This document shows positions 1-8,531 of a DNA stretch of 16,139 nt, in pieces (positions within the stretch are counted from its first letter, which is position 1; the number at the start of each line of letters is the position of its first letter). The position numbers and the translations under genes were made by a program. The DNA lies in NCBI GenBank assembly GCA_002724505.1, contig PBOV01000114.1, forward strand, positions 2,068 through 18,206. Reading direction: 5' to 3'. The notes below the pieces were generated by a model. It was given only the letters and a program-made list of their open reading frames with translations. It was not told where the DNA came from and searched no databases. The DNA comes from Rhodospirillaceae bacterium (GTDB taxonomy: Bacteria > Pseudomonadota > Alphaproteobacteria > MPNO01 > UBA2964).

Positions 1-1568
1 CCGTTTTCCAAATAATTACCATCAACTGCGCGCCTGGCCATATCTTCCCATTCCTCGGACCAGTCCCCAAGCGAATACCCATGCCATGGACTTTCAGGTT
101 TTAGAGATGGTAGATTGAGTTTCTCCCACAATTCCTTTGCCCCTTCCATAAACTCTTTTGTAGGCAGCGCAATCGGGGGCATATCCGTTTTGAGCGTTGC
201 ATCAATTAGCATAGTTCCATCAAATCCATCGCCCCTTTCCAAGGCAGGTCCATGGCCCCTATCACGATATTTAAGAATTTCTATATCTAATGATGGGTTG
301 GCGCGATAGGCCAACGCCCAAAATACGGCGTCACCTTGCTCTGGGTCGATGTCTTCATTGACAGCAATTACATACTTGCCGCATGCAGAGTCAAAATTTG
401 CGGTCCCGTAAAGGGCCCGCCAAATCTCTGTGGTCGGAACATCACGCTCAAACACCAGAAAAGCCAGGCGCCTAATATTAGTTAATGGCTCATGCAGTGA
501 TACATGCTTAATTCCCTTGATACCAAGAGTGTCTGACAAGTGATTAAGAAACTTGGGCTCCATTGCAACCCGCTTGATCACACTCGATTCTGATGGCGTC
601 ACCTGAGAAATTATGGACGCCATAATAGCGTTTTTTCGCCGAGTAATTGCTGTAACTTCAAAAATAAAATTGTATTCCTCAAGGTTGATATGACCATGAC
701 TTTCACCAAATGGTGCTTCTGGCTCCAGGAATTCTGTGTCGATTAGACCTTCAATGATAATTTCGGCATCAGCCGGCACCATTAAGTCAATTGTCTTAGC
801 TTTGATGATCCTGATGGGCGCTCCTGCGAGCGCGCCGGCAACGTCGATCTCATCAACACCTTGCTTGATTTTCTGTGGGCTCACATAGGCCAAGGCCGGC
901 GGACAACCAACCATGATGGCCATCGGCATTTTTTCCCCACGCGCCTTATATTTTTCCCAATGACCATGTCCTCCCTGACGCAAGTTAACAAACATCTTGA
1001 GCCCGAGCCGATCCGACGCTTTGATTCCCCCCCTATAAGTACCCATATTCTGTACGCCCGTGTCCGGGTCACAAGAAATGCAACTGGTCGCTGTCAGGTA
1101 TGGTGCAACATCAAATCCAGGTGTTGAGATTGGCACTGGTAAAGAGTCTAGACCTTTTCCTTCTCCTTGGAGTTCAGAACCAGTGAGAACAACTTCATGG
1201 CAGGGCGCCTCCTTTACCTCAATCGGGGGCAGGGGTGTTGCCAAGGCTCGTTTCCAATGTTCACCGATGTCAGAAACCGGGACCCCCATACCAATCCCGT
1301 AAATCTCCGGTGTGGTAGCCAACGCCCCAACAACTAAAGGAATATCATAATTGTTTGCCCGGCTATCAGTGACATTCTTAAAAAGAAAGGCTTTGCGTTC
1401 TGATGCAGGAATTCCACCTCGAAACTGCCAGCGAACCAAAGGTTTCAGTTCTGTGTCTTTATTTACCGGAACGTCGACCTCATGCAGCAGCCCGGCGTCT
1501 CGGAGGTTCGCAATATGGTCATGCAGATCAGGGTAACCCCTTCCACCATATTGTTCGTCTTTACTCAT
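1..1568 (-). CDS. UbiD-family decarboxylase (partial, C-terminus off window)
   Basis: Non-oxidative (de)carboxylase of the UbiD family, which uses prenylated FMN to decarboxylate aromatic or alpha,beta-unsaturated acids in the cytosol. About 522 residues are visible from the ATG at 1568, already near the usual family length, so little is missing. The segment NMGTYRG (residues 174-180) places N174 and R179 where Fdc1/UbiD have the metal-binding Asn and catalytic Arg. EAPFGE (284-289) supplies the two conserved Glu residues E284 and E289. H203 or H201 and the Glu of VDEIDVAGAL (residue 240) fit the remaining metal ligands. An AGGGGA ribosome site precedes the ATG. It lies 81 nt downstream of an EamA permease gene on the same strand with no terminator between, so the two are probably co-transcribed. 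The UbiX flavin prenyltransferase that makes the cofactor is not in the window. The substrate cannot be told. Confidence 0.9.
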   Translation of the reverse strand, partial: MSKDEQYGGRGYPDLHDHIANLRDAGLLHEVDVPVNKDTELKPLVRWQFRGGIPASERKAFLFKNVTDSRANNYDIPLVVGALATTPEIYGIGMGVPVSDIGEHWKRALATPLPPIEVKEAPCHEVVLTGSELQGEGKGLDSLPVPISTPGFDVAPYLTATSCISCDPDTGVQNMGTYRGGIKASDRLGLKMFVNLRQGGHGHWEKYKARGEKMPMAIMVGCPPALAYVSPQKIKQGVDEIDVAGALAGAPIRIIKAKTIDLMVPADAEIIIEGLIDTEFLEPEAPFGESHGHINLEEYNFIFEVTAITRRKNAIMASIISQVTPSESSVIKRVAMEPKFLNHLSDTLGIKGIKHVSLHEPLTNIRRLAFLVFERDVPTTEIWRALYGTANFDSACGKYVIAVNEDIDPEQGDAVFWALAYRANPSLDIEILKYRDRGHGPALERGDGFDGTMLIDATLKTDMPPIALPTKEFMEGAKELWEKLNLPSLKPESPWHGYSLGDWSEEWEDMARRAVDGNYLEN

Positions 1569-1649
1569 TTTATCCCCTGTCGGTTAAGCCGCAATAAACC
1601 ATGAACGAATTGTAAGGATCAACCGGGGTATGCGCTGTAATTTAGTTTT

Positions 1650-2552
1650 CTATTTTCTCGCCAACCTTTTTTTCATAATCCGTTCGCGATTTGAGATTAT
1701 CGTCGTCGCCAAAACAATTGTTAAAGCTCCGGCCCACGTCCAAAGATCAGGAATTTCTGAGAAGGCAACGTAACCGAATAAGGTCGCCCAGATCATACGC
1801 GTAAACACAAGCGGTTCTGCAAAGCTGAGATCTGCGATCGCATACGCCTTGGCCGTAAAGAGATGACCGAGACTGCCGAGCGCACCAATAGCCATAAGAC
1901 CAAATAACTGCTCCATATTAGGCGTTTGCCAGTAAAAAAGGGCCACAACTAATGTGATTGGTGTCATCAAAAACTGAACATAAGCGGCGATTGTCGCCGG
2001 GCTGTCTGTTTTGGTAAGGCTTTTAGCGAAAAGTTTGGAGATTGCCGCCAGTGCAGTTGCCGCTATAGTCAAAAGTGCACCAATATTCGCCCCCTCAAAA
2101 CCTGGGCGAATGACCATCAAGGCGCCTGCTGCCCCTAAGACGAGAGCTGTCCAACGCCAAATGCGAACTCGCTCGCCAAATGCAATAATCGCACCCAAAG
2201 TTACAAATAGAGGCCCTGTGAGGGCCAGAGCCGTGGCATCTGCTAATGGAATTAGGGAAAGCGCCATAAACCAGCACAACATGGACATAGAGTTGACACA
2301 GGCGCGAATGGTGTGAAAACCAAACCGCTTTGTCTTAAACATCCCAGCGCCACCGCGCATTAAAAGTGGAACTAAAACTAAGAAGCCAAAAAGGTTGCGA
2401 AAGAATGCAATCACGAAGGGATGAAGTTCGAATGAAATCAGACGCACCGTGCCATGCATTGAAGCAAAAAGTGCACCAGCGAGAATCATGAAAGCCGTCG
2501 CGAGAAGCGCCGGAGAAGTTGGGGCGTGCGAACGTCCGGCCGGTGCTATCAT
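1650..2552 (-). CDS. EamA/DMT-superfamily permease 1
   Basis: Inner-membrane permease of the drug/metabolite transporter superfamily, 300 residues, with about ten hydrophobic segments arranged as two EamA repeats. The N-terminal repeat starts at LLATAFMILAGALFASMHG and the C-terminal repeat has the matching GALGSLGHLFTAKAYAIADL region. The protein ends in a basic tail (RERIMKKRLARK). I chose the ATG at 2552 because AGAAGGAGA lies directly upstream at 2556-2564; an in-frame GTG at 2585 would add 11 residues but would swallow that ribosome site. It probably heads a transcript with the UbiD-family gene and diverges from the two old yellow enzyme genes. This suggests transport of their substrate or product, which is inference. 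A second, diverged EamA gene closes the same block at 4948-5838. Members of this superfamily move many metabolites, so specificity is unknown. Confidence 0.88.
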   Translation of the reverse strand: MIAPAGRSHAPTSPALLATAFMILAGALFASMHGTVRLISFELHPFVIAFFRNLFGFLVLVPLLMRGGAGMFKTKRFGFHTIRACVNSMSMLCWFMALSLIPLADATALALTGPLFVTLGAIIAFGERVRIWRWTALVLGAAGALMVIRPGFEGANIGALLTIAATALAAISKLFAKSLTKTDSPATIAAYVQFLMTPITLVVALFYWQTPNMEQLFGLMAIGALGSLGHLFTAKAYAIADLSFAEPLVFTRMIWATLFGYVAFSEIPDLWTWAGALTIVLATTIISNRERIMKKRLARK

Positions 2553-2555
2553 AGT

Positions 2556-2564
2556 TCTCCTTCT
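2556..2564 (-). promoter_or_regulatory. Strong ribosome binding site fixing the EamA permease 1 start
   Basis: Read on the minus strand this is AGAAGGAGA, followed by ACT and then ATG at 2552. It is the best Shine-Dalgarno match in the left half of the window and decides between the ATG at 2552 and the upstream GTG at 2585. Confidence 0.75.
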
Positions 2565-2643
2565 AAATTTTTTTGTCTTGGGCACAGAAGCAGTTGCGGA
2601 CTAAAAAAAGATTTTAATAATGTACTCCGCGGGACAAGGGGGC

Positions 2644-2666
2644 ACCAGCTTGCCCTTGCCGCTGGT
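2644..2666. promoter_or_regulatory. Inverted repeat in the divergent EamA/old yellow enzyme promoter region
   Basis: ACCAGC (2644-2649) and GCTGGT (2661-2666) form perfect 6-bp arms around an 11-nt spacer. They lie between the divergently transcribed permease and old yellow enzyme genes, 57 nt before the start at 2723. Placement between divergent genes fits an operator for a dimeric regulator, but no regulator gene is present in the window and short repeats of this size can arise by chance. Confidence 0.3.
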
Positions 2667-2722
2667 CAATTCACGTGTAAGCTCCCACCCAATTAACAAA
2701 ATTAAAGAAAGTACAAACTGCT

Positions 2723-3835
2723 ATGTCAGATGTTCAAACCCCACCTATGTTTACTCCTTTCACTCTGAGGGAAATGACCATCAGCAATCGTGTCGTTATG
2801 TCGCCGATGTGCATGTATTCAGCTGATGATCTTGATGGAACACCAACTGATTTTCATGTTGTGCATTTGGGTAGCCGGGCGATCGGCGGTACTGGCCTGG
2901 TCTTCACCGAAATGACTCAAGTGTCACGCGAGGGCCGCATCTCGCCTGGCGATGCCGGCATCTATGACGACAAACATATCGAAGCCTGGAAGAAAGTGGT
3001 GGACTTCGTTCACCGCCGCTCGGATGCCAAGATTGGGATGCAGCTTGGCCATGCCGGGCGTAAGGCCTGCGAGCCGATCGCCTGGAAACGCAACACACCC
3101 CTCACCGAAGATGAAAAATGGGAGATCGTGGGACCTAGTGCCATCCCGTTTGGTCCCGACAGCGAAATACCGCGCGAGATGAATCAGGGGGATATCGCCA
3201 AGGTTGTCGATGATTTTGTTTCAGCCGCCAATCGCGCCGATGAAGCAGGCTTCGATATTATAGAACTGCATGCAGGACACGGTTATTTGCTTTCATCCTT
3301 CATGTCACCGCTATCAAACCAACGCACGGATGCCTATGGCGGGTCTTTAGAAAACCGGATGAAATTACCTTTGGAAGTGTTTCAGGCTGTTCGCACAGTC
3401 TGGCCTGACGAAAAACCGATTTCGGCGCGTATTTCGGCAATCGACTGGAACGAGGATGGTAATCAGATTGAGGATGCCGTCGAAATTGCCAAAATGTTCA
3501 AAGCAGCCGGGCTGGATATTATCGATGTCTCAAGCGGCAACGTCACAAGCGAGCGGCGCCCCGTAACCCCCGGCCTATTCCAGACACCGTTCAGTGAGCA
3601 AGTCCGGCGTGAAGCAGACATGCCCACCATGGCAGTCGGAAATTTTGCGGTCGCTGAACAAATCAATGGTGTAATTGCCGAGGGCCGTGCTGATCTGTGC
3701 TGCGTCGGCAAGGGACATCTGTTTGACCCATATTTCGTGCGCCATGCGGCGCGCGAGCTTGGCTATGATCTTAAATGGCCCAAACAGTATCCGGCTGCCG
3801 GTGTGTTTAATCCCAACCCGGAAATCATGAGATAG
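2723..3835 (+). CDS. Old yellow enzyme family oxidoreductase 1 (YqjM-type, FMN)
   Basis: FMN-dependent ene-reductase-type TIM barrel of 370 residues, a normal length for the YqjM class. The N-terminal SPMCMYS motif gives C30 and Y32, the thiophenol-class Cys and Tyr. QLGHAGRK at 107-114 supplies the Gln that contacts flavin. ELHAGHGYL gives the substrate-anchoring pair H183/H186 and Y188, followed by the SPLSNQR and YGGSLENR signatures. R236 fits the flavin-contacting Arg. An oddity is VGKGH at 328-332: most family members have Arg at the position of this Lys, near the FMN phosphate. The enzyme normally reduces activated C=C bonds with NAD(P)H in the cytosol. The closest relatives I recall are the reductase halves of 2-aminobenzoyl-CoA or salicylyl-CoA monooxygenase/reductase proteins, which is a weak recollection. 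It is followed after 4 nt by a paralogue. Confidence 0.92.
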   Translation: MSDVQTPPMFTPFTLREMTISNRVVMSPMCMYSADDLDGTPTDFHVVHLGSRAIGGTGLVFTEMTQVSREGRISPGDAGIYDDKHIEAWKKVVDFVHRRSDAKIGMQLGHAGRKACEPIAWKRNTPLTEDEKWEIVGPSAIPFGPDSEIPREMNQGDIAKVVDDFVSAANRADEAGFDIIELHAGHGYLLSSFMSPLSNQRTDAYGGSLENRMKLPLEVFQAVRTVWPDEKPISARISAIDWNEDGNQIEDAVEIAKMFKAAGLDIIDVSSGNVTSERRPVTPGLFQTPFSEQVRREADMPTMAVGNFAVAEQINGVIAEGRADLCCVGKGHLFDPYFVRHAARELGYDLKWPKQYPAAGVFNPNPEIMR

Positions 3836-3839
3836 CCCG

Positions 3840-4946
3840 GTGGCACCAAACCCTGACACAGACGAAAAAACTCCGCCGATGTTCACCCCCTTTAAGTTAA
3901 GGGGCTTGGAATTGATCAATCGCGTGGTGATGTCCCCCCTCTGCATGTATTCCGCCGAAAATGGGGTTGTCGGGGATTGGCATGTCGTCCACCTCGGCAG
4001 TAGGGCAATCGGCGGTGCAGGTCTCATATTCGCTGAGATGACGGCAGTACATCCGGATGGCCGTATTTCAATCCGTGATGCCGGAATTTGGGACGACAAA
4101 CATACCGCTCCCTGGAAACGGGTGGTTGATTTTGTTCATGAACACACTGAGTCGAAAATTGGCATACAACTCGGCCATGCGGGACGTAAAGCCGATACGG
4201 GACTGAGCTGGGTGCGCGGTACGGATGCCCAAATGGAATATGGCTTTGATATTATTGCGCCCACCGACATCCCCGTTTCGGAAAGGGCGCGAACGCCGCG
4301 CGTCATAACGCATGAAGAAATTGTAGTATTGCCGGGTCTTTACAAACGCGCCGCCGAACGGGCTCATGAGGCAGGCTTCGATGCCCTGAATTTCCATTGT
4401 GCGCACGGCTATCTGATGTCGAGCTTTATCTCGCCACTCAGCAATCATCGCAACGATGAGTATGGTGGACCGCTGGAAAACCGCATGCGTCTGCCGCTTG
4501 ATGTATTCGCTGAAATTCGTAAGGCGTGGCCGGCGGACAAACCCATCGTCGTCCGTATCTCAGCAGTTGATTGGGAAAAAGGCGGTCACGAAATAGAGGA
4601 CGCCGTTGAGGTTACCAAGATGTTTCAGGCTGCCGGCGCCGACGCTGTGGATGTTTCAAGTGGCATGGTCACGAATAAGCGTCCACCGGACACTTCACTG
4701 TTTCAGGTTCCATTTGCCGAACGCATCCGGGCTGAAACAGGTATAGCTACAATGGCCGTTGGCAATATCGAAAACGGCGATCAGATGAATGAGATTATTC
4801 GAAGCGGGCAGGCGGACTTTTGTGTTGTCGGGCGCGGTCATATTTATGACCCCTATCTGACCCGCCACATCGCGCGAGAAATTGGTTACGACTATCCGTG
4901 GCCAAACGAATATGGTCGTGGTGGTGGCTTTCGATCCGGGCTTTAG
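3840..4946 (+). CDS. Old yellow enzyme family oxidoreductase 2 (YqjM-type, FMN)
   Basis: Paralogue of the preceding gene, 368 residues, alignable along the whole length. It keeps C35 and Y37 (SPLCMYS), the QLGHAGRK flavin motif at 110-117, H186/H189 and Y191 (FHCAHGYL), SPLSNHR and YGGPLENR. Unlike its neighbour it has the usual Arg in VGRGH (R332). The start is GTG at 3840, only 4 nt after the upstream stop and without a clear Shine-Dalgarno sequence, which points to translational coupling. An ATG at residue 14 is a less likely alternative because it would remove residues parallel to those of the upstream paralogue. Two adjacent reductases may act on successive intermediates, on related substrates, or as a heteromer; the sequence does not decide. 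Its stop is 1 nt from the stop of the convergent permease gene, with no terminator between. Confidence 0.9.
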   Translation: MAPNPDTDEKTPPMFTPFKLRGLELINRVVMSPLCMYSAENGVVGDWHVVHLGSRAIGGAGLIFAEMTAVHPDGRISIRDAGIWDDKHTAPWKRVVDFVHEHTESKIGIQLGHAGRKADTGLSWVRGTDAQMEYGFDIIAPTDIPVSERARTPRVITHEEIVVLPGLYKRAAERAHEAGFDALNFHCAHGYLMSSFISPLSNHRNDEYGGPLENRMRLPLDVFAEIRKAWPADKPIVVRISAVDWEKGGHEIEDAVEVTKMFQAAGADAVDVSSGMVTNKRPPDTSLFQVPFAERIRAETGIATMAVGNIENGDQMNEIIRSGQADFCVVGRGHIYDPYLTRHIAREIGYDYPWPNEYGRGGGFRSGL

Positions 4947-4947
4947 G

Positions 4948-5838
4948 CTAGGTCTTTCCCAACTCGTCAACGGCTTTGGTTTCGCGCCACCAGATATAGA
5001 GGCCGCTGGCAATAACCACAGCGGCCCCAACAATTGTGATTAAATCCGGAAATTGTCCAAAGAAGATAAGGCCAAACAATGTCGCCCAGATGATTTGCGT
5101 ATAAAGAAATGGAGACAGACGTGAGGCGGGAGCGATTTCCAACCCGCGTATCAACAAGTAATGGCCAACGCCATACATGCCACCCAGACCTACCATCATC
5201 ACCCATTCCATAAATGTAGGCGCTATCCAAATAAAGGGTACAAATAGAGAGGTCACCCCAACACCAAATACTGAGGTCCAGAAGAGGCTAGTTTGAGTAC
5301 TGTCCGTTTTTGAAGCTATCCGAGTCAAAATTTGATAAATCGCATAGCAGACCGCTGAACCGAGTGGGAGCAATGCGGCCCAGTGGGTTGCCACCCCCCC
5401 CGGTCGAATAATGATGATGGCCCCGATAAATCCAACAAATATAGCCGCCCAACGCCGCCACCCTACCTGCTCTTTAAGAATAGGAATTGAAAAGGCGGTA
5501 ATTAAAATTGGTGCGATAAAATGGATAGCCACCGCATCAGCCAAAGGCAAATAGCGTAGCGCAAAGAAGAACAAACTGGTCGCAATTAACATTAATGCGG
5601 AACGCGAAACATGTAACCATGGGTGCGCTGTCTTCGCTAATTGAAAAATCCCCGAGCGGAAGAACAATATAAAAGTTACGAGGGCGTGAAATACATAACG
5701 AGACCAAACGATTTGGGTTACATCATATTTGGAAGCCAATGTTTTAACGATGGCTTCCCCACCGGTGAATAGCGCGAGCCCAATCATCATAAGGACGATG
5801 CCAAGACGAATATTCTGGGGTCGGTCTATCTGGGTCAT
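4948..5838 (-). CDS. EamA/DMT-superfamily permease 2
   Basis: Second inner-membrane drug/metabolite transporter in the block, 296 residues from the ATG at 5838, with about ten membrane segments in two EamA repeats (LGIVLMMIGLALFTGGEAIVK at the first helix; LLPLGSAVCYAIYQILTR opens the second repeat). The same small motifs as in permease 1 recur, for example LADAVAIHF and TQIIWATLFG, so the two are homologous but clearly diverged. An upstream TTG at 5868 would add 10 residues and has a GGGGCGG stretch near it; neither start has a convincing ribosome site. The gene converges on old yellow enzyme 2, leaving a 1-nt gap, and diverges from the TauE-like gene. The transported compound is unknown; linkage suggests a compound of the UbiD/old yellow enzyme pathway. 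Confidence 0.87.
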   Translation of the reverse strand: MTQIDRPQNIRLGIVLMMIGLALFTGGEAIVKTLASKYDVTQIVWSRYVFHALVTFILFFRSGIFQLAKTAHPWLHVSRSALMLIATSLFFFALRYLPLADAVAIHFIAPILITAFSIPILKEQVGWRRWAAIFVGFIGAIIIIRPGGVATHWAALLPLGSAVCYAIYQILTRIASKTDSTQTSLFWTSVFGVGVTSLFVPFIWIAPTFMEWVMMVGLGGMYGVGHYLLIRGLEIAPASRLSPFLYTQIIWATLFGLIFFGQFPDLITIVGAAVVIASGLYIWWRETKAVDELGKT

Positions 5839-5969
5839 AATTTTCTGCGCCCGGCGACAGAGATACAAACCGCCCCGCGATGGTGTTTACTTACAGCTTC
5901 ACTAACTTATGAGCAAGAGAACTTCTGAGCAATTGGCCACGACGCAGCAAGAATGATAGTACATACCTT

Positions 5970-6731
5970 ATGGAACCAGGATTTCTTGGGGTCCCTGATG
6001 TCAGCACTTGGCTGTTTTGGGGCCTGACCCTTTTTGCAGCTTTTACTGCTTTTGTTGGTATTGCTACAGGTGCAGCAGGTGGGCTGCTCATGATGGTCGC
6101 GCTTGCGACAATATTTCCACCGGTTGTCTCGATCCCTTTGCATACCGTCGTCCAGATGGGCGGCAATCTCAGCCGTACCGTCTTTATGTTTAAATACATC
6201 ATAAAGCCTGTACTCTTGCCTTTCATCATTGGCGGCATCATCGGCGCCATCGCCGGAGCAAATATTTTCATCTCTTTGCCGGTTGCCGTGTTGCAGGGGT
6301 TGCTGGGTCTTTCGGTGCTTGTCTTTTTATGGATGCCGTCAGTCGGTCAAATCGGTGGACAACGCAATCGGTTCGCTCTGGTTGGTTTTTTTGCAACCTT
6401 TCTTGGTGTCTTTGTCAGTGCCACTGGAACGCTAGTCGCACCCTTTGTCGCCAGTGAAGCACCAGACCGGCGCAATCATGTTGCAACCTTTTCAACCCTG
6501 ATGGCGCTCGTTCATATACTGAAACTTTGTGCCTTTGGATTTATCGGTTTTGCCCTCGCTGCATACTTGCCATTGATGCTGTGCATGATCGCCGCAGCGA
6601 TCGGAGCAAGTTATATCGGTAGCAAAGCCCTTAATCATATCAAGGAACGAAATTTCCGGATCGTGTTTAAAACGATCTGCACATTGCTAGCGCTACGATT
6701 GATCTGGATAGCGCTGGGGGTCGAATTATAA
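5970..6731 (+). CDS. TauE/SafE-family permease
   Basis: Integral membrane protein of 253 residues, typical family length, with seven or eight hydrophobic helices. The first repeat has the glycine-rich loop TGAAGGLLMM followed by PPVVSIPLHTVVQMGGNLSR, resembling the conserved P-x-x-H and N-x-x-R region of TauE/SafE proteins. The second half repeats the pattern with GVFVSATGTLVAPFVAS. Members export organic or sulfur anions such as sulfite and sulfoacetate, but most are uncharacterised. The start ATG has no strong Shine-Dalgarno sequence. It is divergent from EamA permease 2 and convergent with the thiamine-diphosphate enzyme, sharing a bidirectional terminator with it. Sulfite export is often linked to sulfonate breakdown, yet no recognisable sulfonate-cleaving enzyme is here, so a sulfur role is not claimed. 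Confidence 0.85.
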   Translation: MEPGFLGVPDVSTWLFWGLTLFAAFTAFVGIATGAAGGLLMMVALATIFPPVVSIPLHTVVQMGGNLSRTVFMFKYIIKPVLLPFIIGGIIGAIAGANIFISLPVAVLQGLLGLSVLVFLWMPSVGQIGGQRNRFALVGFFATFLGVFVSATGTLVAPFVASEAPDRRNHVATFSTLMALVHILKLCAFGFIGFALAAYLPLMLCMIAAAIGASYIGSKALNHIKERNFRIVFKTICTLLALRLIWIALGVEL

Positions 6732-6735
6732 AAAT

Positions 6736-6772
6736 AATCCCCCACACCGTTCGCAATGCGGGGGATTTTATT
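6736..6772. terminator. Bidirectional Rho-independent terminator
   Basis: AATCCCCC at 6736-6743 pairs with GGGGGATT at 6760-6767 across a 16-nt loop. The stem is flanked by A-rich sequence on the left and TTTATTT on the right, so it can serve the TauE-like gene on the plus strand and the thiamine-diphosphate enzyme gene on the minus strand. Confidence 0.75.
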
Positions 6773-6791
6773 TAAACGCACAAGACCTTTC

Positions 6792-8504
6792 TTAATTGGG
6801 ACGTTGAAAATCCTTAATAACGACATCAATGATCGCGCTGCGGCCTTCCTCCATTGCCTTCAGACCATTTTTCAGAGCCTGTTGCACCTGCTCAGGATCT
6901 TCCACCCGCTCACCATAGGCGCCAAATGCCTCCGCAACCTTGGTGAAGTCCGGGGCATTAATATGCGTGCCATGGAACACATCCGTATCAACGGCAATCC
7001 CGTCGGGATACATCTTGAGATGCATGCCCTGCATCGCGGAATATTTCGTATTGTTAAATATAACCGCCATGATCGGCAGATTAAAATCACGTGATGCGCC
7101 AAGACTCTGCAACACCGGATTATAAAGAAACGCGCCATCGCCGATGATGGTCACGACAGGTGATCGAGGTTTGGCAAGTTTGACACCAAGCGCCAGGCCC
7201 AAACCCTGGCCCAGACCGCCCTGCCGGCTGAAGATCGCCTGTGGCTCGTTCCACATGATATGCTGCCGTAGCAGCCCGGTATGGGTCGTAACCTCATCAA
7301 CATAGGTCGTGCCCTGAGGCATCACTTCGCCAAGACAGGCACAGAGCCAAATCGGATCAATCGTTTTGCTTTTACGGGCTTCAGCATGTTCTGCTGCCCG
7401 CTTGGCCATTAGCGCATCATGTCGCTCTGTGCAGGCGGCCCTCCGCGCTTCAATTGCCTCTGCACTCACATCACGCTCCTGCATTGCGGCGGCCAGATCC
7501 CTAAGGGTCTGAGCAACGTTGCCTTCAAGGTACATGTCCGCCTGATGACTCTGATAGACCATGGAAATCCGATGTGGGTCTTCATCGATGATCGCTATAG
7601 CCGCGTTCGGTGGACGATCACTGGGCGGATACCAGGGGGCCCGCATCCGAATAACCATGACCAGATCCACCTCTTCCCAGAACTGTTTGAAGTTTTGACC
7701 CTGATGAAGGGGATGATCCTTGGGAAAGTTCGAAAACAGAGCGCCAGTATTTTCAACCACCGGCAAAGCCAGCTCTTCACAAAGATCGAGCAACGCCTGA
7801 TAGGAAGCCGGATCCTGCCCAGCCGCTTCGGTAAGTACCACAGGCATCTTGGCCTTTGCCAGACTATCCGCCAGCTTCTCAACATCCTCCGGTGCAGTCA
7901 AAACCCGAGGTGCAGCCGGCACCGCCCGGGCATTTTCCGGCATATTCCATTCATCCATAAGCGTTTCGGTCGAAACCGATAAATACGTCGGGCCGGTTGG
8001 TGCTCGCTGAGCAATCTCACCAGCGCGAATGATGCTCTCATAAACCGTGTAAGGGCTTCCCGCGACATTGGAATATTTCACGATGGGTTCAACCAGCCGG
8101 GTTGTACCGCCTACTATACTTAAATTATTTATCCACTGGGCACCCGGATCAAAGCCGGGCTGCTCACCATAGGTCATTGATTCACCGGAGATCACCACCA
8201 TCGGGATACCAGCGCAGAATGCGCCGTGGATACCCATATTCCCCTGCAACAACCCGGCCCCAGCATGAAGCAGCACCATCTGCATTTCGCCAGTCACCAT
8301 GGTGTAGCCCATGGCGATATCAACCGCGAGAGTCTAGTGCCAGACATCCATCAGCACTGGTCCGCTATTGCCTGACTGCTTCTGATTGGCCATTGCTTCC
8401 CAAACCGGTGCCCATTCAGTGCCGGGAGAAGACAGAATGTATTTGCACTCAAGCTTGCGGCAAGCTTCAACAATTGCCTCGCCGCCATCCAACGTATTTC
8501 TCAT
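6792..8504 (-). pseudogene. Thiamine-diphosphate enzyme (acetolactate synthase-like) interrupted by an in-frame TAG
   Basis: Large-subunit-type ThDP enzyme related to acetolactate synthase and benzoylformate decarboxylase. The full frame starts at ATG 8504 (MRNTLDGGEAIVEACRKL, the usual N-terminal helix), runs through ILSSPGTEW and reaches DVWH, where codon 57 (8334-8336) is TAG. It then continues TLAVDIAMGYTMVTG, the standard continuation of the cofactor-binding motif, and stays open for 513 more codons. The ThDP motif GDGAF (455-459) followed by FNN (483-485) is intact, and total length (about 570) is normal. The TAG occupies the place of the Glu that activates the ThDP aminopyrimidine in this superfamily, so GAG to TAG is the simplest change. 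Initiation at the internal ATG 8312 would give 506 residues lacking that Glu and lacks a ribosome site. It may be a recent pseudogene, a strain polymorphism or a base-calling error. Confidence 0.8.
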
Positions 8505-8531
8505 TATTTTATTCCCAATAGAATTTGCGTT

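Noticed and set aside
881-1072. ORFs on both strands around 860-1300
   Set aside because: They are out-of-frame or antisense readings of the UbiD-family gene, which has the family motifs in its own frame throughout.
4068-4448. Minus-strand 126-residue ORF inside old yellow enzyme 2
   Set aside because: Fully antisense to a gene whose motifs are all intact; no domain or ribosome site of its own.
5891-6271. Minus-strand 126-residue ORF over the TauE-like gene
   Set aside because: Antisense to conserved membrane segments of a well-supported gene; low-complexity composition typical of a shadow.
8334-8336. TAG read as pyrrolysine or another recoded residue
   Set aside because: No pyrrolysine genes are in the window, and the family position requires Glu, which GAG would supply by one substitution; recoding is the less economical explanation without genome-wide evidence.
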